From the NCBI RefSeq assembly GCF_018918095.1, contig NZ_JAHLPV010000008.1, positions 34,004 to 98,003 of the forward strand: a stretch of DNA of 64,000 nucleotides, given 5' to 3'. The DNA comes from Acetivibrio sp. MSJd-27. GTDB taxonomy: Bacteria > Bacillota > Clostridia > UMGS1840 > HGM11507. The notes under the pieces were generated by a model. That model saw only the letters and a program-made list of their open reading frames with translations. It did no database searches and had not been told where the DNA came from. Shown here piece after piece: positions 53,477-63,090 of this stretch. Position 1 is the stretch's first letter; each line of letters starts with the position of its first letter. The position numbers and the translations under genes are program-made.

Positions 53477-54296
53477 GGTTTTGGGAATCCTTCTTGCAGT
53501 TGTTCTAGGATTTGGCGGATACCTCTTTTTTGACGCGAACAATATCCGTATTACCTCCTATGACATCCACTCTCCAAAAATCCCTTCAGAGTTTGAGGGC
53601 TACCGCATAGCGGTATTTTCTGATTATCACAATGCGCCGTATTATGAACAGGCACTGGAAAAGACACGGAAACAGAAACCGGAAGTTATCTTTCTCACGG
53701 GAGATATGATCAATGATGACGAAAGGGAACATGAGAGCACCAAGGCGTTGATACAGGGGCTTGTGCAGATTGCACCTGTTTACAGTGTCACGGGCAATCA
53801 TGAAATGTGGAATCCGGGTTACAGTGAATTCAAAAAATTTCTGGCGGAAAGCGGCGTACATTTGCTGAATTATCAGGGCGTTATGCTCAAAAAAGACAAC
53901 GCCTATATCAACCTATACGGTGTTGATGATTTCAGCATTACGGATGACCAGATAAAAGATTCCGCGCAGATAAAGCAGCTGGAGAACTTCAGCCAAAAAT
54001 GGGTATCGCCGAGCGGTTTTCATATTCTTTTGATGCACCGTGCCAATGCATTTCCTTATATCAAGGATCTGCATTTTAATTTGATTTGTTCCGGCCACCT
54101 TCACGGAGGAAAGATGCAGATTCCGATTATCAGCGATTGGATCAACGAGAAAAAAGACAATATTTTCTATTATGCCAAAGGTCTCTTTTCGGAAGGTAGT
54201 GCCAAAATGGTGGTAAGCCGCGGTATGGATAGAAATTTGAAGATGCCAAGGATATTTAATCCTCCGGAAATCGTAATCCTCACATTAAAGAAATAG
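53460..54296 (+). CDS. Membrane-anchored calcineurin-like phosphoesterase
   Basis: 278 aa, overlapping the EAL gene. N-terminal membrane helix (about 4-24) followed by the metallophosphoesterase motifs SDYHN (D-x-H), TGDMIND (GD), GNHE, MHRA and GHLHGG. YkuE-like plan, so probably outside the membrane. The substrate is unknown; in this operon it might cut lipid-linked or nucleotide phosphates released in glycan assembly. Confidence 0.88.
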   Translation: MKRLIKVLGILLAVVLGFGGYLFFDANNIRITSYDIHSPKIPSEFEGYRIAVFSDYHNAPYYEQALEKTRKQKPEVIFLTGDMINDDEREHESTKALIQGLVQIAPVYSVTGNHEMWNPGYSEFKKFLAESGVHLLNYQGVMLKKDNAYINLYGVDDFSITDDQIKDSAQIKQLENFSQKWVSPSGFHILLMHRANAFPYIKDLHFNLICSGHLHGGKMQIPIISDWINEKKDNIFYYAKGLFSEGSAKMVVSRGMDRNLKMPRIFNPPEIVILTLKK

Positions 54297-54310
54297 AAAA
54301 GGTGGTCTTT

Positions 54311-55318
54311 ATGCAAAGGCATCCCCTTGTCAGCGTCATTGTACCTGTTTTCAATGAAGAAAAAAGGCTGATGCGTTGCGTCGCTTCTCTGCGAAGTCAA
54401 ACTTATGAAAAGATAGAGATACTTTTGGTGGATGACGGCTCAACCGACGCCACCGGACGGATAGCGGATGAATTGGCACGGAAGTATGGGCAAATCCGCG
54501 TCTTTCACACCAAAAATCAGGGGCAGGGGCTGGCAAAGAACATTGGCTTGGAACATGCGGCCGGGGAATATATCGGTTTTGTGGATGCCGATGACTTTAT
54601 AGAGAATAAAATGTATGAAAAGATGGTGGAGCATGCGCTGAAAAGCGATGCCCAAATCGTGCAGTGCAGCATCAGCCGGGCAGACGAGAACGGCAGCGTG
54701 TTTCAGAAGATATATAAACCGTCAAAAGAAGTTTGGGTTACAGATCGGGGAGCATTTTTCCGGGATTGGATAAGTTATGGTGATTTTTCTCACGGGTGCT
54801 GTAATAAGTTATATCAAACGGATTTTCTTGACAGGTATCGCATACGGTTTCGTAGCAACCAAGAGGTTTGCTATGAGGATTTGCTGTTTAATCTGGAAGC
54901 GGCTTATCATCTGAAAAAGCTGGTTAGCCTGTCAGAGTGTTACTATTACTACACCTATACGCAGAATAGCTACTCCCAGTCCGTGAAACCTGGGAATTCC
55001 GAAAAAATTTTGAGACTGTTTGCTTGCTTTCTTCGGAAAATCGATTCCTGTGGAGATGAAATTTTGATATACGAAGTGAAAAATCTGGCCTTGAAACAGA
55101 TCTGTTTGGTTTTTTCACGTGTTATATGGGAACGGGACGGTCGGCTGTCCATGAGAAAACTTATGAAAACAGAGCAGATGCGGGACTACTTGAAAGCTCT
55201 GGATTCCCCAATGAGCCCTCCCTATCGCCGGAGAATCGGAAAAATGCTTCGCTTTTTGCCATATCCCTTAAAATATGTCTATTTATATGGCTATTTTCGA
55301 AAACGTTATGAATGGTAA
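54311..55318 (+). CDS. Glycosyltransferase family 2
   Basis: 335 aa from ATG 54311 (AAAGGTGG five bases ahead); GTG 54302 overlaps that site. SVIVPVFNEEKRLMRCVASLRSQT, VDDGSTDATG, FVDADDFIE. Same plan as the GT2 at 48445. Last gene of the riboswitch operon, followed by a strong terminator. Confidence 0.9.
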   Translation: MQRHPLVSVIVPVFNEEKRLMRCVASLRSQTYEKIEILLVDDGSTDATGRIADELARKYGQIRVFHTKNQGQGLAKNIGLEHAAGEYIGFVDADDFIENKMYEKMVEHALKSDAQIVQCSISRADENGSVFQKIYKPSKEVWVTDRGAFFRDWISYGDFSHGCCNKLYQTDFLDRYRIRFRSNQEVCYEDLLFNLEAAYHLKKLVSLSECYYYYTYTQNSYSQSVKPGNSEKILRLFACFLRKIDSCGDEILIYEVKNLALKQICLVFSRVIWERDGRLSMRKLMKTEQMRDYLKALDSPMSPPYRRRIGKMLRFLPYPLKYVYLYGYFRKRYEW

Positions 55319-55355
55319 TGCTTTGGAAAGTCGGTAAAATACATCTTGAAAGCAG

Positions 55356-55396
55356 AGGACTTGAAACCTGTTGTATACAGGTTTTGAGTCCTTTTT
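55356..55396 (+). terminator. Terminator of the polysaccharide operon
   Basis: AGGACT..AAACCTG/CAGGTTT..AGTCCT stem and T run. Confidence 0.85.
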
Positions 55397-55473
55397 CTTT
55401 TTCTGGTCATGAAAAAAGAAAAACTATCATAAAACAGAGGGAAAGCTAATACACTATTGATAGAACGGAATAA

Positions 55474-55570
55474 AGATTTCTGCCGTCTTTGCAGGCGGAG
55501 GAATTTTCAACGGAAGTTCCGGCAACCTTGGGCTTAAGAACGTTAAATGACGGGGCAAGGCCCTTATGGA
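55474..55570 (+). repeat. Dispersed repeat R1, diverged copy
   Basis: Head TGCCGTCTTTGCAGGCGG, middle with CGGAAGTTCCGGCAACC, tail CGTTAAATGACGGGGCAAGGCCCTTATGGAA; tail matches 32965 and 35782. Confidence 0.6.
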
Positions 55571-55595
55571 AGGAAACGAAAAGGGGAGAACTGAT

Positions 55596-55739
55596 GTGAA
55601 AATTTATACCTTCAAACCATCCTTTCTTGTTTCATACCTATTCATCTTTCTGCTTATCATAGGTTCTATTTTTTATGTGGCCAGCAATGCAAAAGGAGCG
55701 TCCGACGAGGTGAACAGGCAGATAAGCGTTAGGGCATAG
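55596..55739 (+). pseudogene. 47-codon N-terminal remnant, probably of a sporulation deacetylase
   Basis: GTG start seven bases after AGGGGAG. Encodes MKIYTFKPSFLVSYLFIFLL, one membrane helix, then a short polar tail ending NRQISVRA and a stop. The start resembles clostridial PdaB/CDA-type polysaccharide deacetylases, but no NodB domain follows. Either the gene has been cut down or this is a genuine tiny membrane protein; the ribosome site is intact. Confidence 0.45.
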
Positions 55740-55875
55740 GGAAAAGAGAAATCTGATAAGGGATGAATTACAGCATGATATGTTTCGCTTTCTCAGCGCG
55801 AAAAAGAATTTTGCTGGGAATCCGGGACAGCAGGGGTGGCCCTGATAGAAATAAAATATTGGGAGAGATACAATT

Positions 55876-56511
55876 ATGTACAGTTGTGAAAACGAAAACA
55901 ACTACTGCGAGCTAGTGGGAAGCGTTCACAGTATGCCCGAATTCAGCCATGAGATCTACGAAGAAAAGTTTTATAAGTTCCAGCTGATGGTGGAACGGCT
56001 GTCCAAATCCTGCGATTTTATCAATGTGACTGTCTCCGAGAAGCTTTTGACGGATGATATTTGTCTGAAGACCGGAGAGAAAGTACATATCACAGGGCAG
56101 TTCCGTTCTTACAACAATTTTTCAGGAGAGGGCAGCAAACTGGTTCTTACCGTATTTGTAAAGGATATCAAAATGTTTCATGAGGGGGAAGAGATTGACA
56201 ATCCCAATCAGATTATACTGAACGGTTACATTTGCAAGGAACCCGTTTACCGGGTGACGCCCTTTGAGCGGGAGATCACGGATATTTTGCTCGCTGTAAA
56301 CCGGCCGCACAACAAGTCGGATTATATTCCTTGTATCGCCTGGGGCCGGAATGCAAAGTTTGCTTCCAAACTGAAGGTCGGTTCCAATGTTCAGATCTAT
56401 GGACGAGTGCAGTCGAGGGATTACCAGAAAAAGCTATCCGAAACACAGATTGTGGAGCGCACAGCCTATGAGGTTTCCGTGACGAAGCTGGAAACACTTT
56501 CTGAGGAATAA
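55876..56511 (+). CDS. Single-stranded DNA-binding-like protein with two OB folds
   Basis: 211 aa, GGGAGAG site. The N-terminal half (ELVGSVHSMPEF... GEKVHITGQFRS) and C-terminal half (IILNGYICKEPVYRVTPFEREITDILLAVNR... IPCIAWGRNAKFASKLKVGSNVQIYGRVQSR) each follow the SSB OB-fold pattern; the second is the better match. No acidic DDDIPF-type tail, so unlike the main SSB. Found in Clostridia as a second SSB-like protein; role uncertain. Confidence 0.85.
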   Translation: MYSCENENNYCELVGSVHSMPEFSHEIYEEKFYKFQLMVERLSKSCDFINVTVSEKLLTDDICLKTGEKVHITGQFRSYNNFSGEGSKLVLTVFVKDIKMFHEGEEIDNPNQIILNGYICKEPVYRVTPFEREITDILLAVNRPHNKSDYIPCIAWGRNAKFASKLKVGSNVQIYGRVQSRDYQKKLSETQIVERTAYEVSVTKLETLSEE

Positions 56512-56521
56512 AGGGGTTAGA

Positions 56522-56569
56522 AGAGCGCCAAGGGATTTGGAAGAAGTCCTTTGGCGCTCTCTATTTTTT
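56522..56569 (+). terminator. Terminator of the SSB-like gene
   Basis: AGAGCGCCAAGGGA/TCCTTTGGCGCTCT stem, then TATTTTTT. Confidence 0.85.
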
Positions 56570-56580
56570 CGAAATTTATG

Positions 56581-56609
56581 TTGAAAAAAATCCAGATTTA
56601 TTATATGAT
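56581..56609 (+). promoter_or_regulatory. Promoter of the WsfD-like gene
   Basis: TTGAAA (56581-56586), 17-bp spacer, TATGAT (56604-56609); about 150-nt leader follows. Confidence 0.55.
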
Positions 56610-56767
56610 ATATATTAGTGTAGTTTAAGCATTAAAGAGTCGAACCAATATGGTGTTCCCATGCAAACGGATTACGATTTTGTGTTGAAATGCCGTGAAT
56701 ACGCCAAGATTGCGTACGCTTTTTTCTTGATTTTTTAATGCTTTCGTCTGAAATAGGAGGGAATCAA

Positions 56768-58189
56768 ATGCAGGACAGCAGGAAAAAGATATGCATCATA
56801 ACCCTGGCACTTTGCTTTATCACAGCATTCATTTATCTGTTCTTTCCAATGAGTGTCAGCATGCAGGACAGCGGTGCTCTTGCACATATTGAAAAGGGAC
56901 TGGGGCTTTCCAAAGCCGAATCCACTTTTGAAAACGGAAACTATGCGGAGCTGAAATATAAAATTCAGGAAAAAGGAAATGCGGAGGAATACAACGGGGC
57001 TTCCACACTCTATATATCACCTCTGGTCTCTGTCAGCAAAGCCTTTCACAAAAATTTTGATATACGCCTGTTAGGCTTATTTTATCTGATTTTGATGCTG
57101 GCGGCGATCTGGATTGTATTGCGGCATGTTACCATGAAACAGACATGGCAGAACATTATGCTGGCAGCGCTCTTATACTTCGTCTTTTTTGATGTGGCTT
57201 ATCTGGTATACTTTAATACACTGTATACGGAAGCGGGATTTCTGGTGTTTTTGGTGCTGGCCTGTGCGCTGTACGCCAAGCTTGCATTTTCGGACAAACC
57301 ACAGAAACCGACGTTGATACTGTATTATCTCTGTGCGTTTCTGCTATGCGGAATGAAGCCGAACATAGCTTTTGCGGGAATCTTTTTCGCTTTGATGGGC
57401 CTTCGCCTTCTGCCGCTGCGCAGGGGCTATACGTTCCGCATATTAAACGTTGTGCTGGCCGCGCTGATTGCGGTAGTGCCTTTCTTTCAATTTCGGGATG
57501 TTATGCCTGCCAACCGGGAACAGAATCTGTACAATTCGGTGTTTTATGGGATTTTAAAGGATCAGGAGGATGTTCCGGCGGCTCTTGAAAAGCTTGGTTT
57601 GAGCAGCGCTCTGGCCCCCTATGCAGGAACGGCGAGCTTTCAGGTGAACATTGACAGCGATGATTTGAAGACAGAATTTTTTGACAAGATTGGATATGGG
57701 GATGTTGTAACATACTATTTGACGAATCCCAGCGTATTCTTGGATAAATGGAATGTTTCTGCCAATAATGCCTTTGAAAACCGTCCCCGCTATCTGGGAA
57801 ATTATACGGTTGAAAGCGGGAAGGAAGCAAAAGATTTGGCGGGAGGCTTTGCACTGTATTCCACAGTGAAACGCACTGTGTTTCCGGCAAAGACAGGGTT
57901 TGTACTGCTTTTCGCAGTGCTCTTTATTGTTGGGGCAGTATACTTGAGAAGAAAGACGGATAATGGGGGAGGCAAAGCATTCTGCGACGCTTCTGTGATT
58001 TTAGGGTTTTTTTCCCTTCTGCTGTTCCCTGTCCCGGTGATAACCTTTGGGGAATCCGAACTGGCCAGACATATGGGCGTTTATGCCATGCTGTTTGATG
58101 TGATGTTTGTCATCGCCGTATGCGGTATCGCATTGATTGTCACCCAGCGGCGAAACAACCTGAAAGAAAAATACGGTGTAAATCAGTAA
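56768..58189 (+). CDS. Multi-helix membrane protein, WsfD-like glycan hexosyltransferase
   Basis: 473 aa from ATG 56768, after TAGGAGGGA; the ATG at 56738 lacks a site. About ten membrane helices with a first extracytoplasmic loop containing MQDSGALAHIEKGL and a YFNTLYTEAGFLVF segment, the pattern of GT-C glycosyltransferases acting on lipid-linked sugars. I match it to the WsfD-type S-layer glycan transferase family from memory. No neighbouring glycan genes, so the acceptor is unknown. Confidence 0.7.
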   Translation: MQDSRKKICIITLALCFITAFIYLFFPMSVSMQDSGALAHIEKGLGLSKAESTFENGNYAELKYKIQEKGNAEEYNGASTLYISPLVSVSKAFHKNFDIRLLGLFYLILMLAAIWIVLRHVTMKQTWQNIMLAALLYFVFFDVAYLVYFNTLYTEAGFLVFLVLACALYAKLAFSDKPQKPTLILYYLCAFLLCGMKPNIAFAGIFFALMGLRLLPLRRGYTFRILNVVLAALIAVVPFFQFRDVMPANREQNLYNSVFYGILKDQEDVPAALEKLGLSSALAPYAGTASFQVNIDSDDLKTEFFDKIGYGDVVTYYLTNPSVFLDKWNVSANNAFENRPRYLGNYTVESGKEAKDLAGGFALYSTVKRTVFPAKTGFVLLFAVLFIVGAVYLRRKTDNGGGKAFCDASVILGFFSLLLFPVPVITFGESELARHMGVYAMLFDVMFVIAVCGIALIVTQRRNNLKEKYGVNQ

Positions 58190-58237
58190 AAATAACTTGC
58201 ATATTTTGATATTATAGAAAAAGGTGGAACTGTTACA

Positions 58238-60868
58238 ATGGAAAAACTAGGTTTGAATGAGATTCGGGAAGCTTACTTAAAATTCTTTGAATCCAAAGAT
58301 CATTTGCGGATGAAAAGCTTTTCGCTGGTACCGAAAAACGATCCGTCCCTGCTGTTGATTCCGGCCGGGATGGCTCCTTTAAAAAAATATTTCACTGGGG
58401 AGGAGAAGCCTCCGAGAAAACGGGTAACGACCTGTCAGAAATGTATCCGCACACCCGATATCGAGCGGGTTGGAAAAACCGATCGCCACGGCACCTTCTT
58501 TGAGATGCTGGGCAACTTTTCCTTTGGAGATTATTTTAAGGAGGAGGCAACCGCGTGGGCTTGGGAATTTGTCACGAAAGTGATGAAGATGCCGGTGGAT
58601 CGCCTGTGGGTTACCATCTATCAGGATGATGATGAGGCCTTTGAGATCTGGACAAAGAAAGTGGGTGTTTCCCCTGACCGCATTGTCCGCATGGGCAAGG
58701 AGGACAATTTCTGGGAGATCGGCGTCGGTCCCTGCGGTCCCTGCTCTGAAATTTATTTTGACCGCGGTGAAAAGCACGGCTGCGGTAAGCCGGACTGTAA
58801 GGTAGGCTGTGACTGTGACCGGTATGTTGAATTCTGGAATCTTGTATTCACCCAGTTCCACAGAGACGAGGAAGGCAACTATCATAAGCTGGCGCACCCG
58901 AACATAGATACCGGTATGGGGCTGGAACGAATCGCGGCTATCATGCAGGATGTAGGCAATCTGTTTGAGGTGGATACGGTGAAGGCGATTCTGGACAAAG
59001 TCTGTGCAATTTCAGAGAAAACCTATCATGCGGATCCGGAGGATGACGTGTCTATCCGCGTTATCACCGACCATATCAGAAGCACGACTTTCATGGTAAG
59101 CGACGGCATTCTGCCCTCCAATGAAGGGCGCGGCTACGTTCTGCGGCGGCTGCTCAGAAGAGCGGCGAGACACGGAAAGCTTCTGGGAATCAAAGAGAAA
59201 TTTTTATACAAACTGTGCGACGTGGTCATTGAAGAGTCCAAGGAGGCCTATCCGGAGCTTGCCGAGAAACAGAAATTTATCCGGGAAGTGATCAGCACCG
59301 AGGAAGATAAATTTGAAAAAACCATCGATCAGGGCTTGATTATTTTGAATCAGATGATTGACAGGATAGAAGAGAACGGCGTTCTGGATGGTGCTTCGGC
59401 TTTTAAACTGTATGATACCTATGGTTTTCCGTTGGATCTCACCCAGGAAATTCTGCAGGAATCCAATGTGAAAATTGACGAGGAAGGCTTCTATAAGCAC
59501 ATGGAAATTCAGCGCGAAAAAGCCAGAAGCGCCCGCAATGACAACGGCCAGCTGGGGTGGGATAAGAATATCTACTCCAAACTGGACAAGGATCTGAAAA
59601 CCGAATTTGTCGGATATGACAACGAGGAAACAGAGGCGGAGATCAAAGCGATTATCAGTGAAAATGAAATTGTCGGCAGTGCGGACGGCGAATGCGTTAT
59701 CATCACGGATAGAACTGTGTGTTATGGCGAGAGCGGCGGTCAGGTAGGTGATCACGGGATTCTTCAATCATCCACCACAGAGGGCGTTATCTATGACACG
59801 CAAAAAACGGCGGATGGAAAAATTCTTCATTTTGTCCGTGCGAATGACGGCGAATTTCGTGTGGGAGATCAGGTTACCATCCGCTTTGATAAGGAATTGC
59901 GTGAGTCCACAAAGGCAAATCATTCCGCTACCCATCTGCTGCAGAAAGCGCTTCGGGAAGTGCTGGGAAGCCATGTGGAACAGGCTGGCTCCTATGTGAC
60001 GCCGGAGCGTCTGCGCTTTGATTTTTCCCATATGAGCGCTATGACGGAGGAGCAGCTGCTGGAGGTAGAGCAGAAGGTAAATAACGCAATCATGGCAGGG
60101 CTGCCGGTCGAGATTTCCCAGCGCCCGTATGACGAGGCGGTAAAAATGGGAGCGATGGCTCTGTTCGGCGAAAAGTATGCGGACATTGTCCGTGTTGTCA
60201 AGATGGGCGACTATTCCGTTGAATTGTGCGGAGGATGCCATGTGAGCAATACGGCAAAAGTAGGACTGTTCAAAATCCTGTCCGAAAGCGGCGTTGCCGC
60301 TGGTGTGCGCAGAATCGAAGCCATCACTGGCCTCAATGTGCTTGCCTATATCTATGAAAAAGAACATACCATCAAATATATTTCTTCCATGCTGAAGGTT
60401 GGAACGGCGGAGATTGTCAACAAAATTACCGCATTGAACAGTGAGCTGAAAGAGGCGCATGAACAGATTGACCACTTTAAGGAGCTGGTTGCCAAAAGCG
60501 GCTTGGAGGACGTGAAGCGCAATATGCATGAAGTGGGCGGCGTCAAAGTGGTTCGCGGCGCTTTCGTGGATGCTGACGTTAATACGCTACGGAAAATGGG
60601 AGATGCCCTGAAGGACGAGTTTGACTGTGTGGTAGGCGTTTTTGCCGCCTATTCGGAAGAAAAGGTGAACCTGATCGCCGTCGCGAACAAGGAGGCGGTG
60701 AAAAAGGGAATCCACTGCGGTAATATCGTGAAAGAAATCTCCAAACTGGTGGGTGGATCCGGCGGCGGGCGCCCCGATTCCGCACAGGCCGGCGGCAAGG
60801 ATTCCGGAGGTGTGGACAACGCGCTTTTGAAAGCGATGGATGTCATCAAAGAACAGGTGAACCAATAG
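58238..60868 (+). CDS. alaS: Alanine-tRNA ligase
   Basis: 876 aa, full length. N-terminal catalytic domain (RKRVTTCQKCIRT, FEMLGNFSFGDYFKEEA, GPCSEIYFDRG), editing domain with HSATHLL and CGGCH zinc residues, C-terminal coiled region and DHHA1 domain (GGSGGGRPDSAQAGG). Charges tRNA-Ala and clears Ser/Gly mischarging. Confidence 0.98.
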   Translation: MEKLGLNEIREAYLKFFESKDHLRMKSFSLVPKNDPSLLLIPAGMAPLKKYFTGEEKPPRKRVTTCQKCIRTPDIERVGKTDRHGTFFEMLGNFSFGDYFKEEATAWAWEFVTKVMKMPVDRLWVTIYQDDDEAFEIWTKKVGVSPDRIVRMGKEDNFWEIGVGPCGPCSEIYFDRGEKHGCGKPDCKVGCDCDRYVEFWNLVFTQFHRDEEGNYHKLAHPNIDTGMGLERIAAIMQDVGNLFEVDTVKAILDKVCAISEKTYHADPEDDVSIRVITDHIRSTTFMVSDGILPSNEGRGYVLRRLLRRAARHGKLLGIKEKFLYKLCDVVIEESKEAYPELAEKQKFIREVISTEEDKFEKTIDQGLIILNQMIDRIEENGVLDGASAFKLYDTYGFPLDLTQEILQESNVKIDEEGFYKHMEIQREKARSARNDNGQLGWDKNIYSKLDKDLKTEFVGYDNEETEAEIKAIISENEIVGSADGECVIITDRTVCYGESGGQVGDHGILQSSTTEGVIYDTQKTADGKILHFVRANDGEFRVGDQVTIRFDKELRESTKANHSATHLLQKALREVLGSHVEQAGSYVTPERLRFDFSHMSAMTEEQLLEVEQKVNNAIMAGLPVEISQRPYDEAVKMGAMALFGEKYADIVRVVKMGDYSVELCGGCHVSNTAKVGLFKILSESGVAAGVRRIEAITGLNVLAYIYEKEHTIKYISSMLKVGTAEIVNKITALNSELKEAHEQIDHFKELVAKSGLEDVKRNMHEVGGVKVVRGAFVDADVNTLRKMGDALKDEFDCVVGVFAAYSEEKVNLIAVANKEAVKKGIHCGNIVKEISKLVGGSGGGRPDSAQAGGKDSGGVDNALLKAMDVIKEQVNQ

Positions 60869-60920
60869 AGGCAGAACGAAAAATATCCGGTATTTTTCAA
60901 TCTCTAACGGAAAGCAATAG

Positions 60921-61277
<357 letters not shown>

Positions 61278-61319
61278 GGAAAGAAAAAAAGAAACCCAAA
61301 TAAATATCTCTAAATCAGT

Positions 61320-61348
61320 TGACATTTGTGCAAAAATAGGATATAATA
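61320..61348 (+). promoter_or_regulatory. Consensus promoter of rpsU
   Basis: TTGACA (61320-61325), 17-bp spacer, TATAAT (61343-61348). Confidence 0.88.
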
Positions 61349-61413
61349 TATTTTGCTTATTGTAAATCAGTAAGTCCCAAAGCATTTTGCAGTAGCGGAG
61401 GGAGGGGAACAGA

Positions 61414-61590
61414 ATGTCAGAAATCAGAATCAAGGAAAACGAATCTCTTGACAGTGCTTTAAGAAGATTTAAAAGGCAGTGCGCTAGAAGCGGTGTGCTT
61501 ACAGAAATCAAGAAAAGAGAGCATTACGAAAAGCCTAGTGTAAAGAGAAAAAAGAAATCCGAAGCTGCAAGGAAAAGAAAATTTAAATAG
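61414..61590 (+). CDS. rpsU: 30S ribosomal protein S21
   Basis: 58 aa, GGAGGGAGGGG site. [20 protein letters not shown] start and a Lys/Arg-rich C terminus ([17 protein letters not shown]) are typical of S21. With the YqeY gene directly after it, the usual Firmicute rpsU-yqeY order. Confidence 0.97.
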   Translation: MSEIRIKENESLDSALRRFKRQCARSGVLTEIKKREHYEKPSVKRKKKSEAARKRKFK

Positions 61591-61611
61591 TTTCAAATAG
61601 GGGCGATATTT

Positions 61612-62055
61612 ATGGCTCTCAAAGAGAAATTAATGGAAGACATGAAATCTGCCATGAAGGAAAAGGATCTGGTTAAAAAGAACACGATCCAGTTTGTTCG
61701 TGCAGCGATTCTTCAGGTGGAAAAGGATAATAAGGTCACCTTGGACGACGAGGGAATCACGGAGATCCTTGCGAAGGAAGTGAAAAAGAGAAAAGATTCT
61801 CTTCCCGAATACGAAAAGAGCGGCCGTCAGGATTTGATTGACACGCTGAACCGTGAAATTGAAATCATCCTTGCCTATCTTCCAAAACAATTGACAAAAG
61901 AAGAATTGACCGTTATTGTAAAAGAAGCAGTTGAAGCAGTCGGCGCAAAAGACATGAAGGATATGGGAAAAATTATGGGCTATGTCCTTCCAAAAATCAA
62001 AGGTGTCGGCGATGGCAAAACGGTAAATGAAATTGCAAAAGAAATATTGTCATAA
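61612..62055 (+). CDS. GatB/YqeY domain protein
   Basis: 147 aa. Full YqeY length: LMEDMKSAMKEKDLVKKNTIQFVRAAI, KRKDSLPEYEKSGRQDL and YLPKQLT motifs. Related to the tRNA-binding tail of GatB; the role of the stand-alone protein is unsettled. Confidence 0.94.
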   Translation: MALKEKLMEDMKSAMKEKDLVKKNTIQFVRAAILQVEKDNKVTLDDEGITEILAKEVKKRKDSLPEYEKSGRQDLIDTLNREIEIILAYLPKQLTKEELTVIVKEAVEAVGAKDMKDMGKIMGYVLPKIKGVGDGKTVNEIAKEILS

Positions 62056-62084
62056 AAAAAGGCTATCGAAAGATAGCCTTTTTT
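62055..62084 (+). terminator. Terminator of rpsU-yqeY
   Basis: AAAAAAGGCTATC/GATAGCCTTTTTT with GAAA loop. Confidence 0.9.
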
Positions 62085-62102
62085 GTGTTTCTTAACAGAG
62101 TG

Positions 62103-62137
62103 AAAAAATGGCCTGCCGGGTTTGAAACCGGGCAGGC
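62103..62137 (-). terminator. Terminator of the patatin gene
   Basis: GCCTGCC-GGTTT/AAACC-GGCAGGC stem (one mismatch), with TTTTTT following on the minus strand. Confidence 0.8.
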
Positions 62138-62146
62138 TATTTCGCT

Positions 62147-63013
62147 TTAACAATCCTTTTCTCCCAAAAAAGCACGCAGGGCGTCGCGCTGTTTTTTTGT
62201 TATATGATAGCCGTCTTTGTACAGCTGCGCCAATTTTTCAGGGTGTTTTTCAAAGCGGCCGATATCCACCGGTTCCGCCGGACGGATGACAAAAGCGTTT
62301 CCTGCCGCCTCCAGCTTTTTTATATAGTCAAGGGTTTCATTGTAAACCAGATGCCTGCGTTCCATTGCCTCCACCAACCTGGGATATTTTTTATATTTTG
62401 CTTTCAGAAGGGAAAGGGTTGAGGTCGGTTTTTTGCGGTACTCCTTGTGCTGTGTCAAAACAATCACGTTTTTTGTGTTGCCGTCCAGAATGGATTTCCG
62501 TACCGGTATGGGATCGGAAACCCCGCCGTCCAGAAAGGGGACGCCGTGATATTCCACAACGTTGGAAACCAGCGGAAGAGACATGGAAGCCTCAACGGGC
62601 TTATAGTCCAGTTCGAGATCGGGCACAGGGAAATATTCACAGCATCCGGTGATGCAGTTTGTAGCTCCTACCACCAGTTTATTCGACGCGCTGCGGTAGG
62701 CTTCATAATCAAGCGGCTCCAGTTGATTGGGGATGATATTAAACAGCATATCCACCCCGAACAGGGAGCCGGTTTTCAAAAGATTGCCCAAGCTGAGATA
62801 GCGCTTATCCTTGATGTGTATGGTGTTGATTCTATAATTTCTCTGATACTGGTGGGATACGTAGGATACCGCGTTGCAGGCGCCGGCAGAAACGCCGACA
62901 ATATAAGGGAATTCTATTTTTTCTTCCAGAAAAACGTCAAGAACACCGCCGGTGAAAACACCGCGCATTCCGCCGCCCTCCAGAACAAGTCCGATTCGCT
63001 CCAAAATGTTCAC
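62147..63013 (-). CDS. Patatin-like phospholipase (YjjU type)
   Basis: 288 aa. Oxyanion-hole GGGMRGVFTGG, nucleophile GVSAG and catalytic Asp DGGVSDP, with the C-terminal DUF6363-like segment (EKHPEKLAQLYKDGYH). Intracellular lipid acyl hydrolase; substrate unknown. Single gene with own terminator. Confidence 0.92.
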   Translation of the reverse strand: MNILERIGLVLEGGGMRGVFTGGVLDVFLEEKIEFPYIVGVSAGACNAVSYVSHQYQRNYRINTIHIKDKRYLSLGNLLKTGSLFGVDMLFNIIPNQLEPLDYEAYRSASNKLVVGATNCITGCCEYFPVPDLELDYKPVEASMSLPLVSNVVEYHGVPFLDGGVSDPIPVRKSILDGNTKNVIVLTQHKEYRKKPTSTLSLLKAKYKKYPRLVEAMERRHLVYNETLDYIKKLEAAGNAFVIRPAEPVDIGRFEKHPEKLAQLYKDGYHITKKQRDALRAFLGEKDC

Positions 63014-63090
63014 TCCATTGCTTTTTTCTTTATTTTAAATCATTTCTGTCATTTTGTCCAGAACAAAGAAAAATAGATTGGAGGAAAAAG

